A stretch of 23,161 nucleotides of DNA from the IMG/VR virus record IMGVR_UViG_3300034418_002632, positions 1 to 23,161 of that record; one strand, given 5' to 3'. The notes under the pieces are model-generated. The model had not been told where the DNA came from, searched no databases, and saw nothing but the letters and a program-made list of their open reading frames with translations. Within the stretch, counting starts at the first letter, position 1. The number at the start of each line of letters is the position of its first letter. The DNA is from a virus. Made by a program: the position numbers and the translations under genes. Below are positions 14,708 through 21,366 of the stretch, piece by piece.

Positions 14708-16311
14708 CGACCAGTATTCATACCAGTCAATTGTACAGCAATTGCTTGCTGAGTTTCATATGAAGGTCCTGTATTTTGAATGGGTACACCTGGTCCGTTC
14801 TGACCTGTGTAACCAATCATATCATCGCCTGCATATTCACTACCTTCTTCGCCTTCGTATTCTTCTTCCTCTTCACGTTTAGAAGGAATCTGAGATCCTA
14901 AATCTCTGCTCAATACTAACTCGTTTTCTTCAGTCATTAATTGTTTAACTGAAGGATCTTCAATTGTATCAATATATGCTTGTTCATATTGACCAACTGA
15001 TTCTTGAGGTGCTAGAATACCAATAATGTCTTTTGTAATCAATGCATCAACAATAGTATTTTCTGGTACTAATTGTTTTGCTTCTTTATAGACAGCGATT
15101 CGATAGTTTGTGTCATGTGCCTCATAGTCAGTTGCATAAACAACTTCACCCGCCCAACGCATGTCCATAAAACGTGCCGCGTAAGTAAAGATTAATTCTT
15201 CTGCAACTTCCATTAGTCTTGCTTTTGCTTTCGCCAATCTATGAAGTGTTTTACGTTCTTCAATGATTGCTACCCCTGAAGCAATTTGATGTTTATTTTG
15301 TCTTAGTCCACCTAGACCAGTTAAGCCTTCGATTTGATCTAGCAATTGTTTTTGCTTTTCCATAATCTTAGTTACATCGCCTGTATCTACAGGGATAGTC
15401 TCAACTTGCCCTTGTGTTGCTCTAACAATAGCACCAGCATGAACAGGAATAGAAATACCCCTGTCTGCTCTGATAATTGTTTTTGCAAATTGCATTGAAG
15501 AATATGCTTCACATTCTAGTTTGTAATATTCTCTTTGTGCATCTGATGCAGAATCAATGTCTGAAATACCAACATCAAATCTGCGAGGATCTCTGCGACC
15601 ATATGCAATAAATCCAGGTATACCCATACCAGCTGGAAAGTAACCTTGACCTAATACTGTTGCATCGTGGTCCATTTTTTGATCTTTTTCTATTTCATAA
15701 CTAATCCAATATGAAGGTTCGCTTTCATTACCTAAATGATAACACTTGTAATAATAACATTCTTCATTTTCGTTTTCTAATACTTTAACGTATTTTAAAA
15801 TAGGTGCACCACCATAGAAATCAAATTCCCAGTCATGCACTTGTAATGGATTAATTGCAACTACGTAAGGTCTACCTAAGTTACCTTCGCTTTCTTCAGG
15901 CATATCAACAAAGATCCAACAATGTCCATAGATACTAGTAAGATCACCTACGTTCTCCATAAATGCATCCATTGTTCTGTTTTGTAAATCAGCATCCAAT
16001 AACATTAATTGAGACCACTCGATGTTATTTGGATCGATCATTGTGGCTGTGGGTGTGCAAAATCTTAAGTCACGTTTTACGCCCGGCTCAAAAAGAATAT
16101 CGTTGATCGTGTCAACAACATAACGACAGATAGGTTGTGCTACCGTATTCTCAATTAAATCTCGGTAAAGATTTGAATCTTCTGAGGGACGCTTCTTGCG
16201 TACATAAGTTTTGAATGGATAGCCTCCTAGATAAGCATACTGATATCCCATCATTTGAGGATATAGTGCTTCATACATAGGATTGCGTTTTAGCAGTTCT
16301 TTTGCTTTCAT
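14704..16311 (-). CDS. Portal protein
   Basis: 535 aa, standard portal size. IENTVAQPICRYVVDTINDI (53-72) begins the wing/stem-type region. INPLQVHDWEFD lies at 153-164. The C-terminal part holds the stem/clip helices: KIMEKQKQLLDQIEGLTGLG (315-334), then SGVAIIEERKTLHRLAKAKA and LMEVAEELIFTYAARFMDM, the conserved SG-x-A-x8-LH pattern of portals. A very acidic stretch (about 480-497) precedes a disordered tail. It assembles as a dodecamer at one vertex for DNA entry. It comes after TerL and an inserted endonuclease, and is preceded by tandem late-promoter motifs. Confidence 0.9.
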   Translation of the reverse strand: MKAKELLKRNPMYEALYPQMMGYQYAYLGGYPFKTYVRKKRPSEDSNLYRDLIENTVAQPICRYVVDTINDILFEPGVKRDLRFCTPTATMIDPNNIEWSQLMLLDADLQNRTMDAFMENVGDLTSIYGHCWIFVDMPEESEGNLGRPYVVAINPLQVHDWEFDFYGGAPILKYVKVLENENEECYYYKCYHLGNESEPSYWISYEIEKDQKMDHDATVLGQGYFPAGMGIPGFIAYGRRDPRRFDVGISDIDSASDAQREYYKLECEAYSSMQFAKTIIRADRGISIPVHAGAIVRATQGQVETIPVDTGDVTKIMEKQKQLLDQIEGLTGLGGLRQNKHQIASGVAIIEERKTLHRLAKAKARLMEVAEELIFTYAARFMDMRWAGEVVYATDYEAHDTNYRIAVYKEAKQLVPENTIVDALITKDIIGILAPQESVGQYEQAYIDTIEDPSVKQLMTEENELVLSRDLGSQIPSKREEEEEYEGEEGSEYAGDDMIGYTGQNGPGVPIQNTGPSYETQQAIAVQLTGMNTGR

Positions 16312-16326
16312 TGAGTAGTCCTAAAG

Positions 16327-16358
16327 ATATCTTATTTATATTGCAATATTGTATTTAT
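16327..16358 (-). promoter_or_regulatory. Tandem late-promoter-like motifs before portal
   Basis: An exact 13-mer copy at 16346-16358 is followed on the minus strand by an 11/13 copy (ATAAATAAGATAT) at 16327-16339. Both carry the full octamer TATAAATA, 19 nt apart. The nearer copy ends 15 nt before the ATG at 16311. The spacing of the nearer copy equals that of the motif before the 2232 gene. Confidence 0.55.
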
Positions 16359-16361
16359 ATT

Positions 16362-16802
16362 TTATGTTATAGTTTTATGTTTGCAGTTTTCATCATGCCA
16401 ACGTGTAAGCAGTGCTGGTGTTGTATAAACGTTGCAATATTTACATTTGCGTGAATTTTTACTGCCAAAAAGATTATGTCTACCTTTTCCAATCATATCT
16501 TGTGTATTATCTTGTCGTGTACCTAAATGCAAATGATCTGGGTTGCAACATTTAGGATTATCACATGTATGCATTACTACTTTATTGTCAGGTATGTGAC
16601 CCTTGTGTATTTCGTAACTTACTCTGTGCGTAGTTCTCATACCACCTCGTTCGTTGTCCCCATAATCTGTGTCTCTAATCAAACCATACCCAATGTTGTT
16701 TGTAGACAATTGCCATTCCCAACATTCAGTTTGTTCAATGTACTTACAACTACGATATAATCTTTCATCTATTGGTGTTGTTTTTCTTTGTTTTTTAGCC
16801 AT
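16362..16802 (-). CDS. HNH homing endonuclease between terminase and portal genes
   Basis: 146 aa. CWEW at 27-30, IGYG near 37-40, HRVSYEIHKGHIP (59-71), then VMHTCDNPKCCNPDHLHLGT (76-95) with the HNH histidines and asparagine (H78, N87, H90) and DNTQDMIGKGRHN. This is the phage HNH family with a zinc-binding CxNPxCCNPxHL core. A second Cys2-His-Cys cluster (C120, C123, H136, C140) forms a C-terminal finger, likely for DNA recognition. Free-standing HNH genes often sit beside packaging genes, whose conserved sequence they cut in rival phages. It has its own exact late-promoter motif and a GGAGG site. Catalytic residues look intact. Confidence 0.9.
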   Translation of the reverse strand: MAKKQRKTTPIDERLYRSCKYIEQTECWEWQLSTNNIGYGLIRDTDYGDNERGGMRTTHRVSYEIHKGHIPDNKVVMHTCDNPKCCNPDHLHLGTRQDNTQDMIGKGRHNLFGSKNSRKCKYCNVYTTPALLTRWHDENCKHKTIT

Positions 16803-16825
16803 ATTAAATATCCTCCGTATAACAT

Positions 16826-16838
16826 ATATTGTATTTAT
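16826..16838 (-). promoter_or_regulatory. T4-late-type promoter motif ATAAATACAATAT (exact copy)
   Basis: Exact copy of the 13-mer, with a leading T giving the full TATAAATA. It ends 23 nt before the ATG of the HNH gene at 16802. The remainder of 16803-16871 is AT-rich with no other feature seen. Confidence 0.58.
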
Positions 16839-16871
16839 ACTTAGAAAATATTTTTTAAAATAAGATATACT

Positions 16872-18329
16872 TTACCATATTACATGATCAGGCACTTCGT
16901 TAGTTTCACCTAATATTTCTTCCCACGTGGGCCCTCCCTCATAAAGGGGAGAATATGGTTTGTGTCTTAATGCTGGATCGCTATAACGTTGATAACGTTC
17001 ATCCATGCCCACATACTCACCAAACATACTTTGATCGTGTTGCACAGGGAACAAATGATGTATGCCATATCTAATGCAGTCACCTAAACCATCGATGTGT
17101 GCATACTTTGCATCTGCATATTTGACAAGTTTTTTACGTGAACCATCTTCAAAGTGATAACTTTGTAATGCTTCTATCAATTGTGTATCATAAGGTGATA
17201 CATGTAAGCCGCCCCTGTTGATAAAAGCATTACTAGAGTTATCTGTGTCACTAATCAAAGGGTTTGATTTTCTTGTGTTAACAATAATAAAGCCATACTT
17301 TTCTAAGATTACTCTGTCAGTTACACCAAACACACTAGTAGTGTCTCTGTTAGTTTGTGCACCTGTCATATCGATAATAGAGTAAATGCGTCTGTGAGGA
17401 TAATCTTGTCTTATCTTTTGTGCTAGTTGTTCTGTACCACAATCTTTGATTGCATACGATTTTAAGATTTCAATTTTACCAGAAGGTTCGCCTGGTCTAG
17501 TTACTTGTGCAACTGTACAGCACATAACTTTTTTGTTGAAATCGTGGAATGTATAAATGTCACCTAAATTGTCAAAGATATCGTGGCAGTGTTTTGCTTT
17601 GTTAAATGTGTAAAACATTTGATCTGTAATTGCTGACCAACTACACATATAATCTTGGTCAAACTTAAGAGGAGACAATATGCGTTTTTGTTCTTCAATA
17701 AAATCTAAGTTACCAGAACGCATTTGCAAATAGTTCATGTGTCTTACAATATATCTGTCAGGGTTGTTAGTTGCTAAGTTGAACAAATCATAAAGCGGTC
17801 CGTTTCCGTTAGGGGTACTAATCACAATTAGTCTACCTTGTGTATCAGGTGAACCAACACGGGGACGCAATCTGTTTGTAATTTCTTGTAGTGTTTCTTG
17901 TGAATACAAAGCCGCTTCGTCAGCAACCCATATACCTACGTTCAAACCACGTAAGTTTTCTTTCATTTCTGCTGACTTGCATCTTATAAACACACCTGAA
18001 GGAAACTTGATAGTAAGTTCACTATTGTTGATTTCTTTACCATCACGTAAACCAAAGTGTTCAATACAACTTTGTTTTAATGGTTCCCAAATTAGTGACT
18101 TAATCATTGATCCAGTAGGAGCACTATAGATAATATCTTTACCCTTATGATACTTTTCGTCAGTAGCAAATAGTGGTAGGGCTACTGAAGCAAGAAATGT
18201 TTTACCAGATCCTACAGGTACAATATCAATGCAATGCTTGTTTGTAGTAAGCCAATCTTGCATGATAGTAGATTGTTCCCCATAAAGAGGAATATCTATT
18301 GCATTTGTGTTACGCTTTTTTCTTGGCAT
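16872..18329 (-). CDS. terL: Terminase large subunit
   Basis: 485 aa packaging ATPase-nuclease. Walker A VPVGSGKT at 37-44, Walker B IWVADEA at 133-139 (D137, E138), coupling motif ISTPNG at 170-175. The RNase-H-like nuclease follows with acidic candidates D263 (FHDFNKK), D320 (SIIDMTGA) and D413/D417 (HIDGLGD). All catalytic motifs are intact. It drives DNA into the prohead through the portal and cuts the concatemer. The start overlaps the end of TerS by 20 nt. The gene is uninterrupted; the HNH gene sits 69 nt after its stop. The identification is firm, but the packaging strategy (cos, pac or headful) cannot be read from this window. Confidence 0.96.
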   Translation of the reverse strand: MPRKKRNTNAIDIPLYGEQSTIMQDWLTTNKHCIDIVPVGSGKTFLASVALPLFATDEKYHKGKDIIYSAPTGSMIKSLIWEPLKQSCIEHFGLRDGKEINNSELTIKFPSGVFIRCKSAEMKENLRGLNVGIWVADEAALYSQETLQEITNRLRPRVGSPDTQGRLIVISTPNGNGPLYDLFNLATNNPDRYIVRHMNYLQMRSGNLDFIEEQKRILSPLKFDQDYMCSWSAITDQMFYTFNKAKHCHDIFDNLGDIYTFHDFNKKVMCCTVAQVTRPGEPSGKIEILKSYAIKDCGTEQLAQKIRQDYPHRRIYSIIDMTGAQTNRDTTSVFGVTDRVILEKYGFIIVNTRKSNPLISDTDNSSNAFINRGGLHVSPYDTQLIEALQSYHFEDGSRKKLVKYADAKYAHIDGLGDCIRYGIHHLFPVQHDQSMFGEYVGMDERYQRYSDPALRHKPYSPLYEGGPTWEEILGETNEVPDHVIW

Positions 18330-18672
18330 CGATTACAGTTAATTTAGGTGTTACGTCACGCCACTCAGGCAATTCTTGTTGCTGAAAGTTAAAACTGTTA
18401 TGCAACGATTGACCCAATGTAGTATGATCGATTTCATGCTTGTCTGCTACTACTTTTGCTAACAACATTTTTTCGTATGTTAAACGAGCATTCATGTCAC
18501 ACGCTAAAATTGCGGCATGATAACCTTCTGCTAATAATTGCTCAAAAGGTTTACCGCATTGTTTGGCAACTGCTAACAATATCTTAGCGCCATCGATTTT
18601 GTTGGTAGAACCTTTAGGTCTACCAGCGCCTGGCTGTCTGCCCCCTTTTACTGGTTTCTTTTGAGTAGTCAT
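18310..18672 (-). CDS. Terminase small subunit-like protein
   Basis: 120 aa. A basic, AT-hook-like N-terminus (GGRQPGAGRPKGSTNK, 10-25), as in many phage small terminases, followed by helices (AKILLAVAKQCGKPFEQLLA, ARLTYEKMLLAKVVADKH). It ends in a basic tail overlapping TerL by 20 nt. Its role would be recognition of the viral DNA packaging site and regulation of TerL. The start codon lies 3 nt after the stop of the 56-aa gene, with a GAGGG site in that gene's last codons. Identification rests on the AT-hook and position before TerL. Confidence 0.82.
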   Translation of the reverse strand: MTTQKKPVKGGRQPGAGRPKGSTNKIDGAKILLAVAKQCGKPFEQLLAEGYHAAILACDMNARLTYEKMLLAKVVADKHEIDHTTLGQSLHNSFNFQQQELPEWRDVTPKLTVIDAKKKA

Positions 18673-18675
18673 TGT

Positions 18676-18846
18676 TTATCCCTCGATTTTGATTTCGGGA
18701 AATAATGCTTCTAGTTCAGGTGTCATTACACCTTCTCTATGCATATGAGCCTTAAAAATCATTTGTTCGCGGTCAGTAGATAATGTGTTAATAAACTGAG
18801 TTACCGCATCTACAGTTGGGTTTGCTATTACTTCTTCAATAGTCAT
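18676..18846 (-). CDS. Small 56-aa protein directly before terminase small subunit
   Basis: ATG at 18846-18844, TAA at 18678-18676. The protein begins MTIEEVIANPTVDAVTQFIN, continues TLSTDREQMIFKAHMHREGV and ends ALFPEIKIEG; acidic, mostly helical. The start overlaps the stop of the previous gene (ATGA), with GGAGAAAC upstream. The overlap and tight packing support it as a real gene despite its size. No family recognised. It fills what would otherwise be a 170-nt gap. Confidence 0.78.
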   Translation of the reverse strand: MTIEEVIANPTVDAVTQFINTLSTDREQMIFKAHMHREGVMTPELEALFPEIKIEG

Positions 18847-19061
18847 TTTTGTTTCTCCTTTATTAGTGCATCAATCGCTTTTTCAAGTTTGGCACTTAAT
18901 GTTTGTGTACCATTTAGTTGCAACAATTTGGTACGTGCTATAATTACATCACTAGATGTTGACAACTGACTAAACTGTTCAACAATTCTATGCTGACAAT
19001 TTTGACAACACAATTTTTTGTGTAAGTATTTAAAGTCTAAGTCACTTAATTTTAATGACAT
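18843..19061 (-). CDS. Small hypothetical protein with CxxC pair
   Basis: 72 aa. LCCQNCQHRIVEQ near 17-29 has a Cys-Cys-x2-Cys group that could bind zinc or sit in a hairpin. The rest is helical (SSDVIIARTKLLQLNGTQTL, AKLEKAIDALIKEKQK). It overlaps its neighbours on both sides (TAATG at 19061, ATGA at 18846), so it is part of a coupled chain running into the terminase genes. Function unknown. Confidence 0.7.
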   Translation of the reverse strand: MSLKLSDLDFKYLHKKLCCQNCQHRIVEQFSQLSTSSDVIIARTKLLQLNGTQTLSAKLEKAIDALIKEKQK

Positions 19062-19243
19062 TATAATTTTCCTTCATAGTCTAGCAAGTAACTACTGCAT
19101 ATACCCTGATCAATTAACATTTGTTTTATTTTGATCAAGTCTGTTTTTGGTCTATGCACTATCATGTTACCCACTAGTTGTTTTTGCTCTATTTGTTTTC
19201 TATATTCGTTGTGCAAAAAGATTAGTGTTTTTGCATCAATCAT
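19061..19243 (-). CDS. Small hypothetical protein in coupled chain
   Basis: 60 aa, helical N-terminus (AKTLIFLHNEYRKQIEQKQL) and a short C-terminal part ICSSYLLDYEGKL. ATG overlaps the previous stop by 4 nt (ATGA) and its own stop overlaps the next ATG by 1 nt. No family recognised and no membrane segment. Confidence 0.68.
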   Translation of the reverse strand: MIDAKTLIFLHNEYRKQIEQKQLVGNMIVHRPKTDLIKIKQMLIDQGICSSYLLDYEGKL

Positions 19244-19539
19244 ATTCTACCTTCGTCTCGCAAAATGTTGATAGCCCAAGTTAACGCTTCAGGCCCACCC
19301 CACATCAAATATGCTTGGGTACCCTTTGTATTTTGATTGGGTTTGTAATTTTTGCGTTGTCTAGTTAAAAACTGATATGTACGCATTACAGTATCTAAAG
19401 ATACACTTTCACCTTTTGCAAATTGATTTGCACGTTGAAGACCCACTTGGGTACCCCCACGATTTGAAGGTACAGATTCTTCACGCATCTTTAATCCACG
19501 TTTTGCATTTGCTTGCATTTTTTGTGTTGGCTTAAACAT
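19240..19539 (-). CDS. Phage protein with RGGT...LMWGG domain of unknown function
   Basis: 99 aa from the ATG at 19539. KPTQKMQANAKRGLKMREE, NRGGTQVGLQRANQFAKGES, LDTVMRTYQFLTRQRKNY and AYLMWGGPEALTWAINIL follow in order. This K-R-G-L...G-G-T-x-V-G-x-x-R-A...F-x-x-R...A-x-x-x-W-G-G-x-x-x-x-x-W-A pattern recurs in many phage proteins, alone or fused to virion proteins, and to my knowledge has no settled function. An in-frame ATG at 19575 exists, but the conserved part starts at about 19539, where ATG overlaps the end of the previous gene. Position just before the packaging genes suggests a head or DNA-related role (inference). Confidence 0.72.
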   Translation of the reverse strand: MFKPTQKMQANAKRGLKMREESVPSNRGGTQVGLQRANQFAKGESVSLDTVMRTYQFLTRQRKNYKPNQNTKGTQAYLMWGGPEALTWAINILRDEGRI

Positions 19540-19888
19540 AAAATTTCTCGTAGTCTTTAGGATTGTCTTGGTCATCTAACCCATCATATAGTTTACCTGT
19601 TTTTTTGCACTTATACTTTAAGTTACCATATACTGACAACAGTTTTTGATTTTTCTCCTTCCATTCTAGTTTAATCATTTCATAACGTTCAGTGCCCAAG
19701 ATAATACGCAACTGAGTTTCACTGTCACTAACTGTGTAATTGATATCTTGTTCACTTTGTTCTAGTGTCCACATAAAATCAATACACTTATCTAGTTCTA
19801 TAGGCAACATATAAAGTGACAACTCTAAAATCATTTTGTCTAAAACAGGATTCTTTTTAGTGTATGGACGATCTAGTAGTGTTTTCAT
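19532..19888 (-). CDS. Hypothetical acidic/helical protein
   Basis: 118 aa from the ATG at 19888, preceded by AGAGG at 7 nt. An upstream ATG at 19906 lacks such a site, so I prefer the later one. MKTLLDRPYTKKNPVLDKMI starts it, then ELSLYMLPIELDKCIDFMWT, SDSETQLRIILGTERYEMIK, and a YKCKKTGKLYDGLDDQD tail. No family recognised. It overlaps the previous gene by 32 nt and the next by 8 nt. Confidence 0.7.
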   Translation of the reverse strand: MKTLLDRPYTKKNPVLDKMILELSLYMLPIELDKCIDFMWTLEQSEQDINYTVSDSETQLRIILGTERYEMIKLEWKEKNQKLLSVYGNLKYKCKKTGKLYDGLDDQDNPKDYEKFYV

Positions 19889-20120
19889 CGGTTTCCTCTT
19901 TAACATTGTTTAAGTTGTGTTCTAGCATTAGTGAATTCAAAAACTCTAACACGCTTTTGATCGACACGATTGCGGCATTGTGCCCCATCTTTTCTGCTTC
20001 AGTCATAGTATCAGTATCTAAGTTTACAGCATTGTCTAAAATTTCTCGACAGTCTTGTATTAAGGGTTGTATAGTGACCCACGCTACACCATCAGGTCCA
20101 GTTTGTATTTGATATCTCAT
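19857..20120 (-). CDS. Hypothetical small acidic protein
   Basis: 87 aa. Begins MRYQIQTGPDGVAWVTIQPL with a beta-hairpin feel, then a helical part with EAEKMGHNAAIVSIKSVLEF. The C-terminus (EETDENTTRSSIH) overlaps the next gene's start. Its ATG overlaps the stop of the sialyltransferase-like gene by 4 nt. Function unknown. Confidence 0.7.
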   Translation of the reverse strand: MRYQIQTGPDGVAWVTIQPLIQDCREILDNAVNLDTDTMTEAEKMGHNAAIVSIKSVLEFLNSLMLEHNLNNVKEETDENTTRSSIH

Positions 20121-20752
20121 AGTTTGTTAATCTCCTTATTAAATTGTTGGGGTAAAATTTCTGTTAAGTTTGTTTTTCTTTCAGGCATCTTTATTAAACT
20201 GTGATCATTGCCATTTACTCGTATAAACTCTATATCAGGGTTTTTGCGTACTAGTGCAAACAAACGTGATTGCCACTGTTTTTGATTGGTTCTGTTTATA
20301 CCTATAGCAGGTTCTGGTGCATAGTTAGCAGTTGAACGATAAACGTTGTTGTATTTCATGGGCTCGTTGGGCATTACTATGTAATCAAACCCCACTAGAT
20401 AGATTTTTTTAAAGTTTAATTCGATTGCTAGTGCAATAGCAGTGTTGCCCGAGTCATTTTGCTTTACATGTTCTGGAATAACATGTATATGTTTAGTTAA
20501 TTCAGGGTTTTCATTAAATTTGCGGTCTAATTGGCGCTGTGACTGTGCATAACACTTTGATTTTAAGTATGATTTAGTGTCAATCATTTCAAATACCATG
20601 GGTTGGTCGATAACTACCAAATAATCTGTCATAAAGTCTCGCATAATAGCGTTGCATCCAAAGGTAACTGTTTTAGCATTGATTTGATCTAAGTCAAATT
20701 CTAATCTGGATCTACCATTTGCTAAAATTGTGGCTGGGATATCTTTATGCAT
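20117..20752 (-). CDS. Sialyltransferase / DUF115-like Rossmann protein
   Basis: 211 aa. ILANGRSRLEFDLDQI (9-24) resembles a nucleotide-binding NG-x-S loop. TVTFGCNAIMRDFMTDYLVV (29-47) with D50 gives the T-x-GCNA...D-Y-L-V-x-D pattern. NDSGNTAIALAIELNFKKIY (99-118) then LVGFDY (119-124) gives S-G-x-x-A-I-x-L-A...I-Y-L-x-G-F-D. These are the marks of GT29/GT42-like or DUF115 (motility accessory factor) proteins known from bacteria and phages. It could add a sugar to a host or virion surface. Donor and acceptor cannot be read. It is the largest gene of the accessory block and is coupled to the next gene (ATGA). Confidence 0.72.
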   Translation of the reverse strand: MHKDIPATILANGRSRLEFDLDQINAKTVTFGCNAIMRDFMTDYLVVIDQPMVFEMIDTKSYLKSKCYAQSQRQLDRKFNENPELTKHIHVIPEHVKQNDSGNTAIALAIELNFKKIYLVGFDYIVMPNEPMKYNNVYRSTANYAPEPAIGINRTNQKQWQSRLFALVRKNPDIEFIRVNGNDHSLIKMPERKTNLTEILPQQFNKEINKL

Positions 20753-20757
20753 GGTTG

Positions 20758-20883
20758 TTATCTATAGGTATTAGGTACCGGTATAAAATAGGCGGTGCGT
20801 TTACCAGCAGTATAGGCCCCTTTATCGCCCAAAATACTAGACCCACTTTTATTTTCCATAACCTTTTTTCTTTTTCTTGGCAT
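20758..20883 (-). CDS. Small 41-aa ORF overlapping the 51-aa basic protein
   Basis: Starts at ATG 20883-20881, or possibly at the internal ATG 20859 (33 aa). Reads MPRKRKKVMENKSG, then ILGDKGAYTAGKRTAYFIPV and PNTYR. A longer GTG-started reading from 20976 overlaps most of the 51-aa gene in another frame and is not convincing. The GDKGAYTxGxRTAYFxPVPN segment looks like a conserved phage microprotein, but I cannot name it. Start uncertain. Confidence 0.5.
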   Translation of the reverse strand: MPRKRKKVMENKSGSSILGDKGAYTAGKRTAYFIPVPNTYR

Positions 20884-21004
20884 AGCCTGCCGAATAGGCT
20901 GCCATACCCTGGCGTTCAGCGTCTTCCCGTTTCTTATAAAGTTTACCCATCGTGCCCCATCTGTAAAATGTTTCACCCTTTACTGTAACTCTTTGTACTG
21001 GCAT
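20849..21004 (-). CDS. Small 51-aa basic protein with RWG-MGKLY motif
   Basis: ATG at 21004-21002, TAA at 20851-20849, with an AGAGGAG site 8 nt upstream. MPVQRVTVKGETFYRWGTMG, KLYKKREDAERQGMAAYSAG, then a lysine-rich tail YAKKKKKGYGK. The pattern Y-R-W-G-x-x-G-K-x-Y...A-E-x-Q-G-x-A-x-Y-x-x-G-Y is common among small tailed-phage proteins of unknown function. The strong ribosome site and pattern make this frame more credible than the alternative GTG-started one on the same strand. Confidence 0.75.
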   Translation of the reverse strand: MPVQRVTVKGETFYRWGTMGKLYKKREDAERQGMAAYSAGYAKKKKKGYGK

Positions 21005-21051
21005 AATATACTCCTCTGGCTTTGTGTAAGCGCCGTCACGCGCCTTAATGG

Positions 21052-21085
21052 TTAAATGAGTAGTAACGTACTACTCACCATTTAA
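21052..21085. terminator. Strong hairpin between the 94-aa and 51-aa genes
   Basis: A perfect 9-bp inverted repeat, TGAGTAGTA and TACTACTCA, at 21057-21077 with a 3-nt loop. It can be extended by TTAAA/TTTAA with a small bulge, taking in the stop of the 94-aa gene. There is only a short T stretch after it on the minus strand, so a terminator, attenuator or RNA-protection role is possible. The region 21005-21051 is otherwise a leader for the 51-aa gene and contains a GC-rich patch (GGCGCGTGACGGCGC). Confidence 0.55.
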
Positions 21086-21366
21086 ATTAGTTTCTTGCAC
21101 CCCTCTTGGTGCTTTAACATGTGTTCGTATGTTTGTCTTGTTAACCTACACCCATCACATTCAAACTGATATGGTCCCCACTTTTTAATTTTTTCTTTGG
21201 CAATGATCCTACCGTTATCATCGTAATGAATGCGTGTACCCAAATATAATTTATGGATCATGGTAATGCTTGACATATCCCACGCTTTGTTATATAATTT
21301 AAGGTTAGGGTATACGTCTCTATAGTTGCCATTACCATCTACTATCTTGGGTAAAATCTTTGGCAT
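21082..21366 (-). CDS. Hypothetical protein with C-terminal Cys/His zinc knuckle
   Basis: 94 aa. The last 25 residues hold C70-x2-C73-x8-H82-x3-H86-x3-C90 (FECDGCRLTRQTYEHMLKHQ), a C2H2C-like zinc site, consistent with DNA or RNA binding. The first part is basic and polar (LPKIVDGNGNYRDVYPNLKL, GRIIAKEKIKKWGPY). ATG overlaps the stop of the NUMOD3 gene by 1 nt (TAATG), so the two are coupled. The zinc site is inferred from spacing. Confidence 0.68.
   Translation of the reverse strand: MPKILPKIVDGNGNYRDVYPNLKLYNKAWDMSSITMIHKLYLGTRIHYDDNGRIIAKEKIKKWGPYQFECDGCRLTRQTYEHMLKHQEGCKKLI

Noticed and set aside
16346-16838. Reading the 13-mer as a sigma-70 promoter with TACAAT as the minus-10 box
   Set aside because: TACAAT is an acceptable minus-10, but I find no consistent TTGACA-like box 16-18 nt upstream, and conservation covers TAAATA rather than a minus-35 region.
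20758-20976. 72-aa GTG-started reading
   Set aside because: Most of it overlaps the better supported 51-aa gene in another frame; the GTG has no ribosome site.
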